Shown one piece after another: positions 1 through 5,992 of a stretch of DNA of 14,448 bases. The position numbers and the translations under genes were made by a program. Each line of letters begins with the position of its first letter. Positions within the stretch are counted from its first letter, which is position 1. Under the pieces are notes generated by a model, which did not search any database, was not told where the DNA came from, and was given only the letters and a program-made list of their open reading frames with translations. Source of the stretch: Lachnospira sp. UBA3212 (lineage in GTDB: Bacteria > Bacillota > Clostridia > Lachnospirales > Lachnospiraceae); contig DEWK01000017.1 in NCBI GenBank assembly GCA_002363615.1, positions 1-14,448 of the forward strand. Direction: 5' to 3'.

Positions 1-306
1 GGCTCTGAAGAGTTGTAATATTCACACGTCGCTCTCGACCAGAAGGCTTACCAGAAAAAGTACGATGATCTGACCGCCCGGTACGAAACGCTCAAGACCC
101 GCATCGAAGATTTGAACGAGCAGATCAGCCAGACGCAGTCGCAAAAAGGCAGCGTCGAGGATTTCCTTACCGCCTTTGAGAGGCTGCCAGAAACCCTGAC
201 CGCGTTCTCCCTTTATAATTTCAACGCCCTGACGGATTACCTCACGGTCAACGGCGAGGGCGACATCAGCGTGACCTTCCGAAACGGCCAGACCATCAAG
301 GCATAA
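1..306 (+). pseudogene. 3' remnant of a large serine recombinase
   Basis: The reading frame is open from about 19 to the stop at 304-306, and an in-frame TAA at 16-18 closes it on the left. The peptide (VALDQKAYQKKYDDL..., ending SVTFRNGQTIKA) has the coiled-coil region and terminal beta strand (DYLTVNGEGDISVTFRNG) typical of the C-terminus of large serine recombinases of the TndX/transposon type found in Clostridia. The resolvase catalytic domain, recombinase domain and zinc ribbon are absent, either outside the window or lost. A TTG at 112 could start a short ORF but has no ribosome binding site, so it is not taken as a gene. The piece is clearly more GC-rich than the genes after it, which fits imported DNA. 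Family recognition is by sequence pattern only. The stop may mark a true break or the junction of a rearrangement. Confidence 0.65.
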
Positions 307-333
307 GAAATTTTAGAAAGTTTGAAAAAAGTG

Positions 334-369
334 TTAACTCCTACGTTACGTAATAGTTTATAGTACAAT
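334..369 (+). promoter_or_regulatory. MerR-type promoter and operator of the TipAS regulator
   Basis: A -35 element TTAACT (334-339) and a -10 element TATAGT (359-364) are separated by 19 bp, the long spacer characteristic of promoters activated by MerR proteins. The spacer holds an imperfect palindrome at 336-358 with core TACGT-T-ACGTA and outer arms AACT/AGTT. The same layout is known from TipA/Mta-type autoregulated promoters. It sits 30 bp before the start of the MerR gene, so autoregulation is the natural reading. Confidence 0.8.
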
Positions 370-395
370 TACCAAGCAGATGGAGGAAACGAAGA

Positions 396-1124
396 ATGAT
401 GACAGTACATGAAGTTAGCAAGCTTGCCGGGGTGAGTATACGCACTCTGCAGTATTATGACAAGATCGGTCTTTTGCATCCGACGGGATACACCGATGCA
501 GGTTACAGACTGTATGACGATACGGATCTGGAACGCCTTCAGCACATCTTACTGTTCAGAGAATTGGAGTTTCCACTGAAGGATATTAAAGAAATCCTTA
601 ACAGTCCTTCTTTTGACAGAAGTAAAGCCTTGGAGCAACAGATTGAACTTCTGAAATTGAAGAAGGAGCACATCGAGAATCTGATGAATTTTGCGCTTGG
701 AATAAAAATGTTAGGAGTTAAATATATGGATTTTAAGGCATTTGATAGAAGCAAGTTGGATGAGTACGCCAAAAAGGCAAAAAAATTGTATGAGGATACG
801 CCGGAATACAAGGAAATGAAGGAGAAGACGAAGGGGAGGTCTGCTGAAGAGGATGCGCTTTTAGCTGATCACTTTATGCTCTTTTTCAAAGAAGCAGGTG
901 AGATGAAGGATAAAGATCCAGCATCCCCTGAAGCGCAGGATCTTGTGAAGAGGATTCAGGATTATATTACAGAGAATCTGTATACCTGTTCCAATAAGAT
1001 TTTGAGCAGCCTTGGAAAAATGTATTCTGCCGGTGGTGACTTTACCAAGAATATTGATGAGTATGGCGGTGAAGGAACAGCGATATTTGTAGATAAGGCG
1101 ATTCAGATTTATTGCAAAAAATAA
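396..1124 (+). CDS. MerR-family transcriptional regulator with TipAS ligand-binding domain
   Basis: This 242-aa protein has an N-terminal MerR winged helix-turn-helix (residues 2-70, with VSKLAGVSIRTLQYYDKIGLL and GYRLY), a linking coiled coil (about 75-120), and a C-terminal TipAS-like domain (about 135-242) with the typical ending NIDEYGGEGTAIFVDKAIQIYC. TipAS domains in the TipAL/Mta family bind antibiotics such as thiopeptides and then switch on a promoter. Here the ligand is unknown. GGAGG at 382-386 lies 9 bp before the ATG at 396, so that start is preferred over the adjacent ATG at 399. The upstream promoter has a 19-bp spacer with a palindrome, implying that the protein activates its own transcription when ligand is bound. 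No drug exporter follows; the next gene is convergent, so any target lies elsewhere. The gene sits directly behind the recombinase remnant. Confidence 0.88.
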   Translation: MMTVHEVSKLAGVSIRTLQYYDKIGLLHPTGYTDAGYRLYDDTDLERLQHILLFRELEFPLKDIKEILNSPSFDRSKALEQQIELLKLKKEHIENLMNFALGIKMLGVKYMDFKAFDRSKLDEYAKKAKKLYEDTPEYKEMKEKTKGRSAEEDALLADHFMLFFKEAGEMKDKDPASPEAQDLVKRIQDYITENLYTCSNKILSSLGKMYSAGGDFTKNIDEYGGEGTAIFVDKAIQIYCKK

Positions 1125-1139
1125 GATCAGGCATAAGAA

Positions 1140-1178
1140 AAGCTCTCCATCACTGTATTCTCTGGTGATGGAGAGCTT
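1140..1178. terminator. Bidirectional intrinsic terminator between convergent genes
   Basis: A perfect 14-bp stem (AAGCTCTCCATCAC at 1140-1153 with GTGATGGAGAGCTT at 1165-1178) surrounds an 11-nt loop. On the minus strand the stem runs into TTTTCTT, a fair U-tract serving the gene ending at 1185. On the plus strand the tail is poorer (TTGCTCTGTT), but the hairpin directly follows the MerR gene ending at 1124. Confidence 0.8.
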
Positions 1179-1184
1179 GCTCTG

Positions 1185-1805
1185 TTATGCTGCTTCCTCA
1201 AATATTCGCTTCTGCGTTCTCAGGTAATTCTGAAGATTAATGATTGAATTATCCGTCTTACTCAGCTCTTCTTCGGTCAACTCCACTTTATTATTCTCGG
1301 CCAGACGCATTGTGTAATCGTAAATCCTACCAACGAGCACATCAAGGTCTTCGGTTGAAAGCTCAATCTTAAACTTCTCGTAATCCTTATGCTGCTTAAG
1401 CTCATCCAGAGCAGTCATTAATGTCTCTATAGTATTGAGTTCCAGATTACCCTTACGGATCTCGTCAATATAAGTCCGCAGAGCTGCTCTAAAATGCATT
1501 ACAACGGCGGGCTCGCGTGTTTTCACTTTGTGATAGATGATGCCACCTACTGTAGCGGCACCTGCAACAGCAGCACCAATGATGAGCCCTTTCTTATTCT
1601 TTTTCGCAAACTTCATAATCTGCACACCAACTCCCTGTGCCTGCTCGGCTGCTTTCAAATCAACAGGCTTCAGGTGTTTTACAATCTGTCCCTTATGTGG
1701 CCCGATTGCGTATCTTACGACTCCGCCGATTCTCCGGTATTCACCGGTTAACAGCTTTGTCATGATGTCAGCCGGAATATCAAATGCTTCCTGTACAACT
1801 GCCAT
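1185..1805 (-). CDS. Hypothetical single-pass membrane protein with glycine-rich segment
   Basis: The protein has 206 aa from the ATG at 1805, chosen because GGAGG lies 8 nt upstream. The in-frame GTG at 1811 would be only 2 nt from that site. I do not recognise the family by name. Visible parts are an N-terminal soluble module (residues about 5-50, with EYRRIGGVVRYAIGPHKGQIVKHLKP), a basic stretch (KFAKKNKKG, about 65-73), one hydrophobic Gly/Ala-rich segment (about 73-91, GLIIGAAVAGAATVGGIIY) with small-residue spacing suited to helix packing, and a charged helical C-terminal part (about 100-206). No signal peptide is seen. It follows the zinc-ribbon MerR gene by about 60 bp on the same strand and is probably co-transcribed with it. 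A membrane-acting effector controlled by that regulator is possible, but this is inference. Confidence 0.72.
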   Translation of the reverse strand: MAVVQEAFDIPADIMTKLLTGEYRRIGGVVRYAIGPHKGQIVKHLKPVDLKAAEQAQGVGVQIMKFAKKNKKGLIIGAAVAGAATVGGIIYHKVKTREPAVVMHFRAALRTYIDEIRKGNLELNTIETLMTALDELKQHKDYEKFKIELSTEDLDVLVGRIYDYTMRLAENNKVELTEEELSKTDNSIINLQNYLRTQKRIFEEAA

Positions 1806-1864
1806 AATCACGTCCTCCTTTACAATAGTCTCTATAATAGGGCTTGTAATTTTTGCGAATCGAC

Positions 1865-2554
1865 TTACTCCTCTTCCGGGAGCGCTTCTACATCAACTTC
1901 TTCTGAATCATATGCACCAATCGGGTATTCTCTGACCCAGCCCGATACCCGATACTTTCCCTGACAGGCTGGGCATTCAATATTATCCTCGCTATCGAAA
2001 CTGTATACCATATCTTCGCCCATACCGATCTCGTTATCATAACTACTGACGTCTGTCTCGTAGTCTTCAAGATCGACTTCTAATTCTTCACCACAATGCG
2101 GGCACGTAACTGTGCGGATAAGAGATACAGGCTGATAACCATATAGATCCTCGAAATCGACAAATTCTTCGCCTTTGGCTTCTCTTTCGACGATAATGTT
2201 CCAGTAGCGCTCCGTGTGGAAAGTTTCAAATTCTTCCTTGTCCTCAATTAATTCTGATAGGAGTGATAAAGCATTTTGCTTCTTGGCAATTTCGTCAGTA
2301 ATCTGTTTCCTGCGTTCGTTAATTGCTTCCTCCAATGAGCACTCGCCGTCCTGCATCTTTCGGATATCACTGACGGTCATTCCCATTTTAGTGAGCACTA
2401 CAATAAACTGGAGATTCTTATAGTCCGTCTCTGTGTAGTTCGTACCCCTGTTACCAGAGGGAGGATTTTCCGGCGCGAAGACACCCTGCTTCTTAAAGAA
2501 TTTGATTCTGTCGGCATTGATGCCGAGCTTTTCTTGTATTTCCTTCGGTTTCAT
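1865..2554 (-). CDS. MerR-type helix-turn-helix regulator with C-terminal zinc ribbon
   Basis: This is a 229-aa protein. Residues 1-70 form a MerR-like DNA-binding domain (KEIQEKLGINADRIKFFKKQGVF, then a wing and KMGMTVSDIRKMQ). Residues 72-110 are a coiled coil as in MerR dimers. Residues about 148-205 carry two CxxC knuckles, CPHC (151-154) and CPAC (194-197), separated by an acidic, probably flexible insert, which together should bind one zinc. The C-terminus is strongly acidic. The ligand domain differs from known metal- or drug-sensing MerR proteins, so the signal is unknown; zinc, redox state or a protein partner are options. AAAGGAGG precedes the ATG by 10 nt. The promoter upstream has TTGACA and a long spacer with a palindrome, suggesting autoregulation. 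It probably also drives the membrane protein gene behind it. Confidence 0.8.
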   Translation of the reverse strand: MKPKEIQEKLGINADRIKFFKKQGVFAPENPPSGNRGTNYTETDYKNLQFIVVLTKMGMTVSDIRKMQDGECSLEEAINERRKQITDEIAKKQNALSLLSELIEDKEEFETFHTERYWNIIVEREAKGEEFVDFEDLYGYQPVSLIRTVTCPHCGEELEVDLEDYETDVSSYDNEIGMGEDMVYSFDSEDNIECPACQGKYRVSGWVREYPIGAYDSEEVDVEALPEEE

Positions 2555-2580
2555 GGTCTCTTGACCTCCTTTCTGGACTC

Positions 2581-2612
2581 AGTGTACCAAGTAGGGACTT
2601 TATCCCTGTCAA
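2581..2612 (-). promoter_or_regulatory. Long-spacer MerR-type promoter with palindromic operator
   Basis: On the minus strand there is TTGACA (2607-2612) and TACACT (2581-2586), 20 bp apart, longer than the usual 17. Inside the spacer AGGGA and TCCCT form an inverted repeat (2593-2607). Long spacers with a dyad are the hallmark of promoters bent into shape by MerR proteins, and the gene directly downstream is MerR-type. Confidence 0.65.
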
Positions 2613-2620
2613 GAGTTTTT

Positions 2621-2812
2621 TCAAAATTTTTTATTTTCTTCCGCCTGAAACTTCGCCAACGTCTCCAGCATGTGCTTTCCGATAGCTTCCGGATCATAAT
2701 CGAAACCGGCACAAATAACACGCAGCCCATCCGGCGTCAACATCTGTCCGTGGTCTCTGGCGTGGCATAGACGCTGGTATTCTTCGTACTGTTTATTCGT
2801 AAGTTTATACAT
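2621..2812 (-). CDS. Small hypothetical protein (63 aa)
   Basis: This small soluble protein begins MYKLTNKQYEEYQRLCHARD and ends KFQAEENKKF. The open frame runs further upstream, but GGAGG lies 7 nt before the ATG at 2812, while the upstream in-frame ATG at 2818 would abut that site. The protein is helical and charged, with no domain that I can name. Small proteins of this look are common in integrated elements of gut Clostridia. It precedes the zinc-ribbon MerR gene on the same strand, separated by that gene's own promoter. Confidence 0.6.
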   Translation of the reverse strand: MYKLTNKQYEEYQRLCHARDHGQMLTPDGLRVICAGFDYDPEAIGKHMLETLAKFQAEENKKF

Positions 2813-2855
2813 CAACATTCCTCCATATACAAAACGAGCCGGGACTGTGCCCGAC

Positions 2856-2904
2856 CGAAACCCCTGACCTAAAACGAAACCCCTAAGCAAAAACCGAAAC
2901 CCCT
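2856..2904. repeat. Three iteron-like direct repeats of CGAAACCCCT
   Basis: CGAAACCCCT occurs at 2856-2865, 2875-2884 and 2895-2904, with starts 19 and 20 bp apart, close to two helical turns. An inverted pair, CCTGACC (2863-2869) and GGTCAGG (2907-2913), encloses the last two copies. The array lies between the 63-aa gene and the broken end of hsdM, where a protein binding site at the edge of a mobile element, or a plasmid-like iteron, could be expected. Confidence 0.7.
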
Positions 2905-2908
2905 GCGG

Positions 2909-3616
2909 TCAGGCAACCTTAAATTGTATTAAATACGGCGTCTTAATTTCATATACCTGAAGACCTTTTTTGGCTTCCTGACCTGACATTGCTATCCTGC
3001 AAAGTATCTGAGCCGGACCATGAGGTGTATAGAATTCTCCTGCTTTTTTTCCAGTTTCAGAAGCGAACTGACCTATAAGATATTCATAAGCATTTCCAAG
3101 CACATCACCTTCTGCATGAATTAAATCTGCTCCATCTAATACCTTTAAAACTTCTGCAATTGTTGCACTTTGCTTTTGATCACCCGTTCCAAGCCTATTA
3201 GAATACAAATCCACATCAGCAAAAAGACCATTAAATAGCACATCCGATTCTTGAATCCTATTAAATGCAGCTTGTAGTTTTTCTCTATTAAATGCATTAT
3301 TCTTTACATCGTTTAGCATACTTACATAAGTCATTTCAGGATCTAAAGTATAGTGCATAGATGCTTTCAATTCCTTAAGAAGATCTTCCGCATCTTCTGT
3401 ATTCATCGCCTCTTCAAACTGTAATTGGGCCTCATCTAAACTATCAGGCATCTCATCATTCAATAAATCATATACTTTTGCAAGATATGTATCAGATAAA
3501 AACTTATAAAATATCAATCCGAGCAAATATGTTTTATATTCATTCGCATCCATTTTGCCTCTAAGTACATCTGCTCCACTCCAAAGTACTTGTAATAAAT
3601 CTTTCCTTTCAGTCAT
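2909..3616 (-). pseudogene. hsdM: Truncated type I restriction-modification methyltransferase (HsdM N-terminal part)
   Basis: The ORF encodes 235 aa. Residues 1-222 match the N-terminal part of HsdM: the four-helix domain (about 5-130, with NEYKTYLLGLIFYKFLSD) and the start of the methylase fold (ASETGKKAGEFYTP, about 185-198). Intact proteins of this family continue with DPTCGSGSLL and later NPPF, then run to about 500 aa or more. Here the frame departs right after GLQVYE (residue 223, near 2948) into an unrelated tail (IKTPYLIQFKVA), so both the SAM motif and the catalytic motif are missing. The protein cannot methylate DNA. hsdS and hsdR are not in the window. A GAGGAG site precedes the ATG. 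The gene is more AT-rich than the DNA beyond the break. The C-terminal half is expected on the far side of the inserted segment. Confidence 0.88.
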
Positions 3617-3644
3617 GGTAATCTCCTCTTTCTTTCTGATTATT

Positions 3645-3815
3645 CTAATTTATATATTTATTCTTTAATAATAAGCTCATTTCATCTTTAACATTCTTTG
3701 GTCCAGCAATAACAACATTTTCCTCTAAAGCGATAACCTATGAAAGGAACTGATTACTTATACCCATAAAATACGAACAAAAACCACTTCTGATTCTACC
3801 ATATTTTGGTGTATT
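3645..3815 (-). pseudogene. Remnant of a WYL-domain regulator C-terminus upstream of hsdM
   Basis: One minus-strand frame reads NTPKYGRIRSGFCSYFMGIS, then NQFLS, a TAG stop, then VIALEENVVIAGPKNVKDEM and SLLLKNKYIN with a final TAG at 3645-3647. The pattern FLSW-VIALEENVVIAGPKNVKDEM, with the stop replacing a Trp codon (TGG to TAG), resembles the C-terminal WCX part of WYL-domain regulators, where a W-x-x-S/A-x-x-x-x-V-x-V-x-x-P-x-x-V/L-x-E-M/I series is typical. WYL proteins often sit directly upstream of restriction and other phage-defence operons and repress them, which fits its place 28 bp before hsdM. The 5' part is gone; a MarR gene terminator begins at 3848. The call rests on pattern similarity over a short piece. 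Confidence 0.45.
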
Positions 3816-3847
3816 ATTAAAGGAACAGATGCAACAAAATGTAAAGT

Positions 3848-3878
3848 AAAAAAAATGCCGGCAACCCAGTTGCCAGCA
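3848..3878 (-). terminator. Intrinsic terminator of the MarR gene
   Basis: A 10-bp stem with one mismatch (3856-3865 with 3869-3878) and a 3-nt loop is followed on the minus strand by eight T residues (3848-3855). It lies about 35 bp after the marR stop. Confidence 0.85.
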
Positions 3879-3911
3879 ATTTAAAAGGAGTATTTATATG
3901 ATTCAATCAAT

Positions 3912-4335
3912 CTAGTCTTTTAGATTATTCTGTACCTTTTCAAGAAGTGCAAAAAGGGTATCAATTTCTTCCTGTGAAAAACCTGCAAAACTCTTCTCTT
4001 CTAACTCTTCCACTAAATCGATTACCTGCTGAGCCTTTTTCTTACCTTCCTCTGTCAGGTAGATTGAAAAAGCTCTCTTTCCTCCAGAAACCAGGACCTT
4101 CTCCTTTCGGATATATCCCTGCTTCTCCAATTCTTGCAAGAATGGTGGTAAGTGTTGAAGCCTTCACCCCACAAATCTTTGCTAAATCCTTCTGAACGAT
4201 GCCTTCCGTATAGTATAAAATATTAAATACCTTTGGCTGTCCGTCTGATAAATCCAATTGGTTAAACCCTTGTCTTGCAAGCAATTTATGAGCATTGGAT
4301 GTATTTAATAATTCAAGAAATATTTTTTTACCCAT
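3912..4335 (-). pseudogene. MarR-family transcriptional regulator, frameshifted
   Basis: Two overlapping frames together give one MarR protein. The first (from ATG 4335) carries the N-terminal helix and the winged helix (LSDGQPKVFNILYYTEGIVQ, KDLAKICGVKASTLTTILAR). The second, entering near 4139, carries the wing and dimerisation helix (MQELEKQGYIRKEKVLVSGG to KVQNNLKD). Joined after ILAR they make about 143 aa, the normal MarR length. The break lies in ATTCTTGCAAGAAT (4130-4143 on the plus strand, a perfect palindrome). Restoring a second copy of GCAAGAAT there reads ILAR-MQELEKQGY exactly, so loss of one unit of an 8-bp tandem repeat explains the frameshift. AGGT lies upstream of the ATG. 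The divided protein would lack its wing and dimer helix. A sequencing error is possible but would not naturally give an 8-bp change. Confidence 0.85.
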
Positions 4336-4431
4336 TATTTCTTACCTCGTTTTTCATAATTCCTACATTCATCTTAGCACACATTTTCCTTGTTTATAAT
4401 AAGACAACTCCAAGTCATAAAAAAATCACAT
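4336..4431. other. Short spacer between the esterase and marR genes
   Basis: This AT-rich 96-bp gap on the minus strand after the esterase stop has only a weak 6-bp hairpin (AAAATC/GATTTT) before a T-run near 4419-4425, a doubtful terminator. I could not place a convincing marR promoter, so marR may be read partly from the esterase transcript. Confidence 0.35.
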
Positions 4432-5322
4432 TTACCGATTTTCTTCCATAAAATTCAAGGTTTTGTCCATGGCTGTCTTAGCACCCGTTGGGGTAAACCC
4501 ATGGCCCTCTCCCGGCATGGTGATCAACTCTGCATTCTTATAAAGCTTGACTGCCTCTTCCGAATAAGAGAGTGGTACGATTGCATCCTTATCTCCATGC
4601 ATGATTAATACATCCCCTTCATAGGTTCCGATATTTTCAAAGACATTAAAGTCAAAGATTGCTTCCACAAATCCCTTTCCTAATGTTAAGCCCCAAAAAT
4701 CAATGGTCTCTTCCACCTGATCTAAGCTGGTATACTTTTTCTGCCAATCATCTGCTATACAAAAGGCAGGAAAATATAGAATCATACCCGCAACCTTGTC
4801 CTGTAACTCTTCTGTGGCCAGGGTAGTGACCAAACCACCCTGGCTACCGCCCATTAAAAAGACCTTATCAGAATCCACGCAATCTAAACCGGCAATTTTT
4901 TCATAAACCGCTAAAAGATCATTCTTTTCTGTGAAAATAGTCATATCTGTAGATGCGCCTGTACTCTTTGCATTGGCTGATCCACCACAGAAATCAAAGG
5001 CATAGGCCACATAACCATTCTGAGCATAGTAGGTACATTCCTTGATCCAATCGGAATTACTGCCATTATATCCATGGCTTAAGATAATAGCCGGATATGT
5101 TCCTTCTTCCTTTGGAGTGTAAAGCTTACCATAAATTGTATTATCCCCGTTTTCAATCCTTAATTCCTCTGTTTTGATGACCCCTGACAACTTGCCATCC
5201 TCCTTTGCTACACTTGTTGTTTCCTTACTTGTCTTTTTGCTAGTGCTCTTGCTTGATGCCTGTCCACAGCCGGTTAAAAGAAGCGCTAGGCTAAGTACCA
5301 TACATAATTTTCTAGCTCTCAT
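4432..5322 (-). CDS. Lipoprotein alpha/beta hydrolase (dienelactone hydrolase/esterase type)
   Basis: This is a 296-aa protein. Residues 1-19 are a type II signal peptide (MRARKLCMVLSLALLLTGC) with lipobox LTGC and lipidated Cys19. A Ser/Thr/Lys-rich linker follows to about 45. The alpha/beta-hydrolase domain has the oxyanion-loop HG (83-84), the nucleophile elbow GGSQGG with Ser160, the acid in MHGDKDAIVP (Asp246) and His274 in GEGHGF. The complete triad predicts an active serine esterase or peptidase anchored on the outer face of the membrane; the substrate cannot be read. AAAGGAGAGG precedes the ATG. The promoter just upstream has an operator-like palindrome, and a frameshifted MarR gene lies downstream on the same strand. 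Control of the esterase by that MarR protein is plausible, and if so the esterase may now be derepressed. Confidence 0.88.
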   Translation of the reverse strand: MRARKLCMVLSLALLLTGCGQASSKSTSKKTSKETTSVAKEDGKLSGVIKTEELRIENGDNTIYGKLYTPKEEGTYPAIILSHGYNGSNSDWIKECTYYAQNGYVAYAFDFCGGSANAKSTGASTDMTIFTEKNDLLAVYEKIAGLDCVDSDKVFLMGGSQGGLVTTLATEELQDKVAGMILYFPAFCIADDWQKKYTSLDQVEETIDFWGLTLGKGFVEAIFDFNVFENIGTYEGDVLIMHGDKDAIVPLSYSEEAVKLYKNAELITMPGEGHGFTPTGAKTAMDKTLNFMEENR

Positions 5323-5348
5323 AACAATTCCTCTCCTTTAATTTAATG

Positions 5349-5404
5349 ACTAATTAGAAAACTAATTCGTATATAAAAATACATTAGGAAGGCTGATTTG
5401 TCAA
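5349..5404 (-). promoter_or_regulatory. Sigma-A promoter of the esterase gene with palindromic operator
   Basis: On the minus strand there is TTGACA (5399-5404), a 17-bp spacer and TATTTT (5376-5381). Directly downstream of the -10 lies the dyad AATTAG-AAAA-CTAATT (5352-5367), which extends to 5349-5370 with one mismatch per arm. An AT-rich dyad of this size over the start of transcription is the usual placement for MarR-type repressors. Confidence 0.65.
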
Positions 5405-5411
5405 TCAAATT

Positions 5412-5834
5412 TTATTCCTTACTTTGAAGCTTGCTATAGTTCCAATCCGGATAAATCATATTCTCCTCGGACTCCGGATTTCCCGCATAGATTCGGTAAG
5501 AACCAAGGTGTGGCATCACCCCTGCAAATATATAGTCCCCATTCGATAGCTGACTATCAAAGTCTTCTCCCAATTCCGCCTTTAAGGCTTGATAAAATGC
5601 ATGATCTCCACTCCCCTCTTCCTTCATCATCCGAACATCAAATACATACCACTGGTTTTCATTTCCAAAAGCCGCCGTAGCGCTTGTTTTTGCCAACTTT
5701 TCCATGGCGGTTTGAACTTGCTCAATTTTCTTGTAATCTTCCTGCTTCTTCTTTTCTTTTCCACTTTCCATTCCTTTTTGAAAGGCTGTCCATGCACAAA
5801 TGATTATGATTACAAGTATCACTATTTTTTTCAT
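5412..5834 (-). CDS. Hypothetical membrane-anchored protein
   Basis: This is a 140-aa protein with a single N-terminal hydrophobic helix (residues 3-17, KIVILVIIIICAWTA), then a Lys/Glu-rich coiled-coil stretch (about 25-50) and a small domain (about 55-135) containing NQWYVFDVRMM, SNGDYIFAGVMPHLGSYRIY and a C-terminal IYPDWNYSK. There is no cleavage site or lipobox, so it is probably anchored with the domain outside. I do not recognise a family. AAAGGAGG precedes the ATG by a short T-run. It has its own promoter, and the esterase promoter follows its stop, so the two genes are probably separate units with possible read-through. Confidence 0.7.
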   Translation of the reverse strand: MKKIVILVIIIICAWTAFQKGMESGKEKKKQEDYKKIEQVQTAMEKLAKTSATAAFGNENQWYVFDVRMMKEEGSGDHAFYQALKAELGEDFDSQLSNGDYIFAGVMPHLGSYRIYAGNPESEENMIYPDWNYSKLQSKE

Positions 5835-5854
5835 AAAAAACCTCCTTTCCGTCT

Positions 5855-5884
5855 ATCATAGCAAAACAGGAAGGAAGTTTTCAA
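5855..5884 (-). promoter_or_regulatory. Sigma-A promoter of the anchored hypothetical gene
   Basis: The minus strand has TTGAAA (5879-5884), an 18-bp spacer and TATGAT (5855-5860), 20 bp before the ribosome binding site region of the 140-aa gene. Confidence 0.6.
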
Positions 5885-5921
5885 ATCCTATTTTGCGTAC
5901 TTATCAATCAAGTCCACAACT

Positions 5922-5958
5922 AAAAAAAACTTGCAGATCCCTAAAGGGTCTACAAGTT
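5922..5958 (-). terminator. Intrinsic terminator of ilvE
   Basis: A stem of about 13 bp (5928-5941 with 5946-5958, one mismatch and one bulge) and a TTTA loop on the minus strand is followed by a run of eight T residues (5922-5929). It lies about 35 bp after the ilvE stop. Confidence 0.88.
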
Positions 5959-5992
5959 TATTGATTCAAATTTATGTTTTACTTTGTAAAAA

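Noticed and set aside
1494..1935. Plus-strand open frames opposite the membrane protein gene
   Set aside because: Cys/Ser/Pro-rich shadow translations of a real minus-strand gene, without ribosome binding sites.
2856..2904. Possible CRISPR array
   Set aside because: Repeats are only 10 bp with 9-10 bp gaps and three copies, far too short for a CRISPR, and no cas gene is present.
3894..3916. AAAAGGAG followed by ATG and a five-codon frame ending in TAG on the plus strand
   Set aside because: It lies in the marR terminator and 3' region, encodes only MIQSI, and has no promoter; a chance match.
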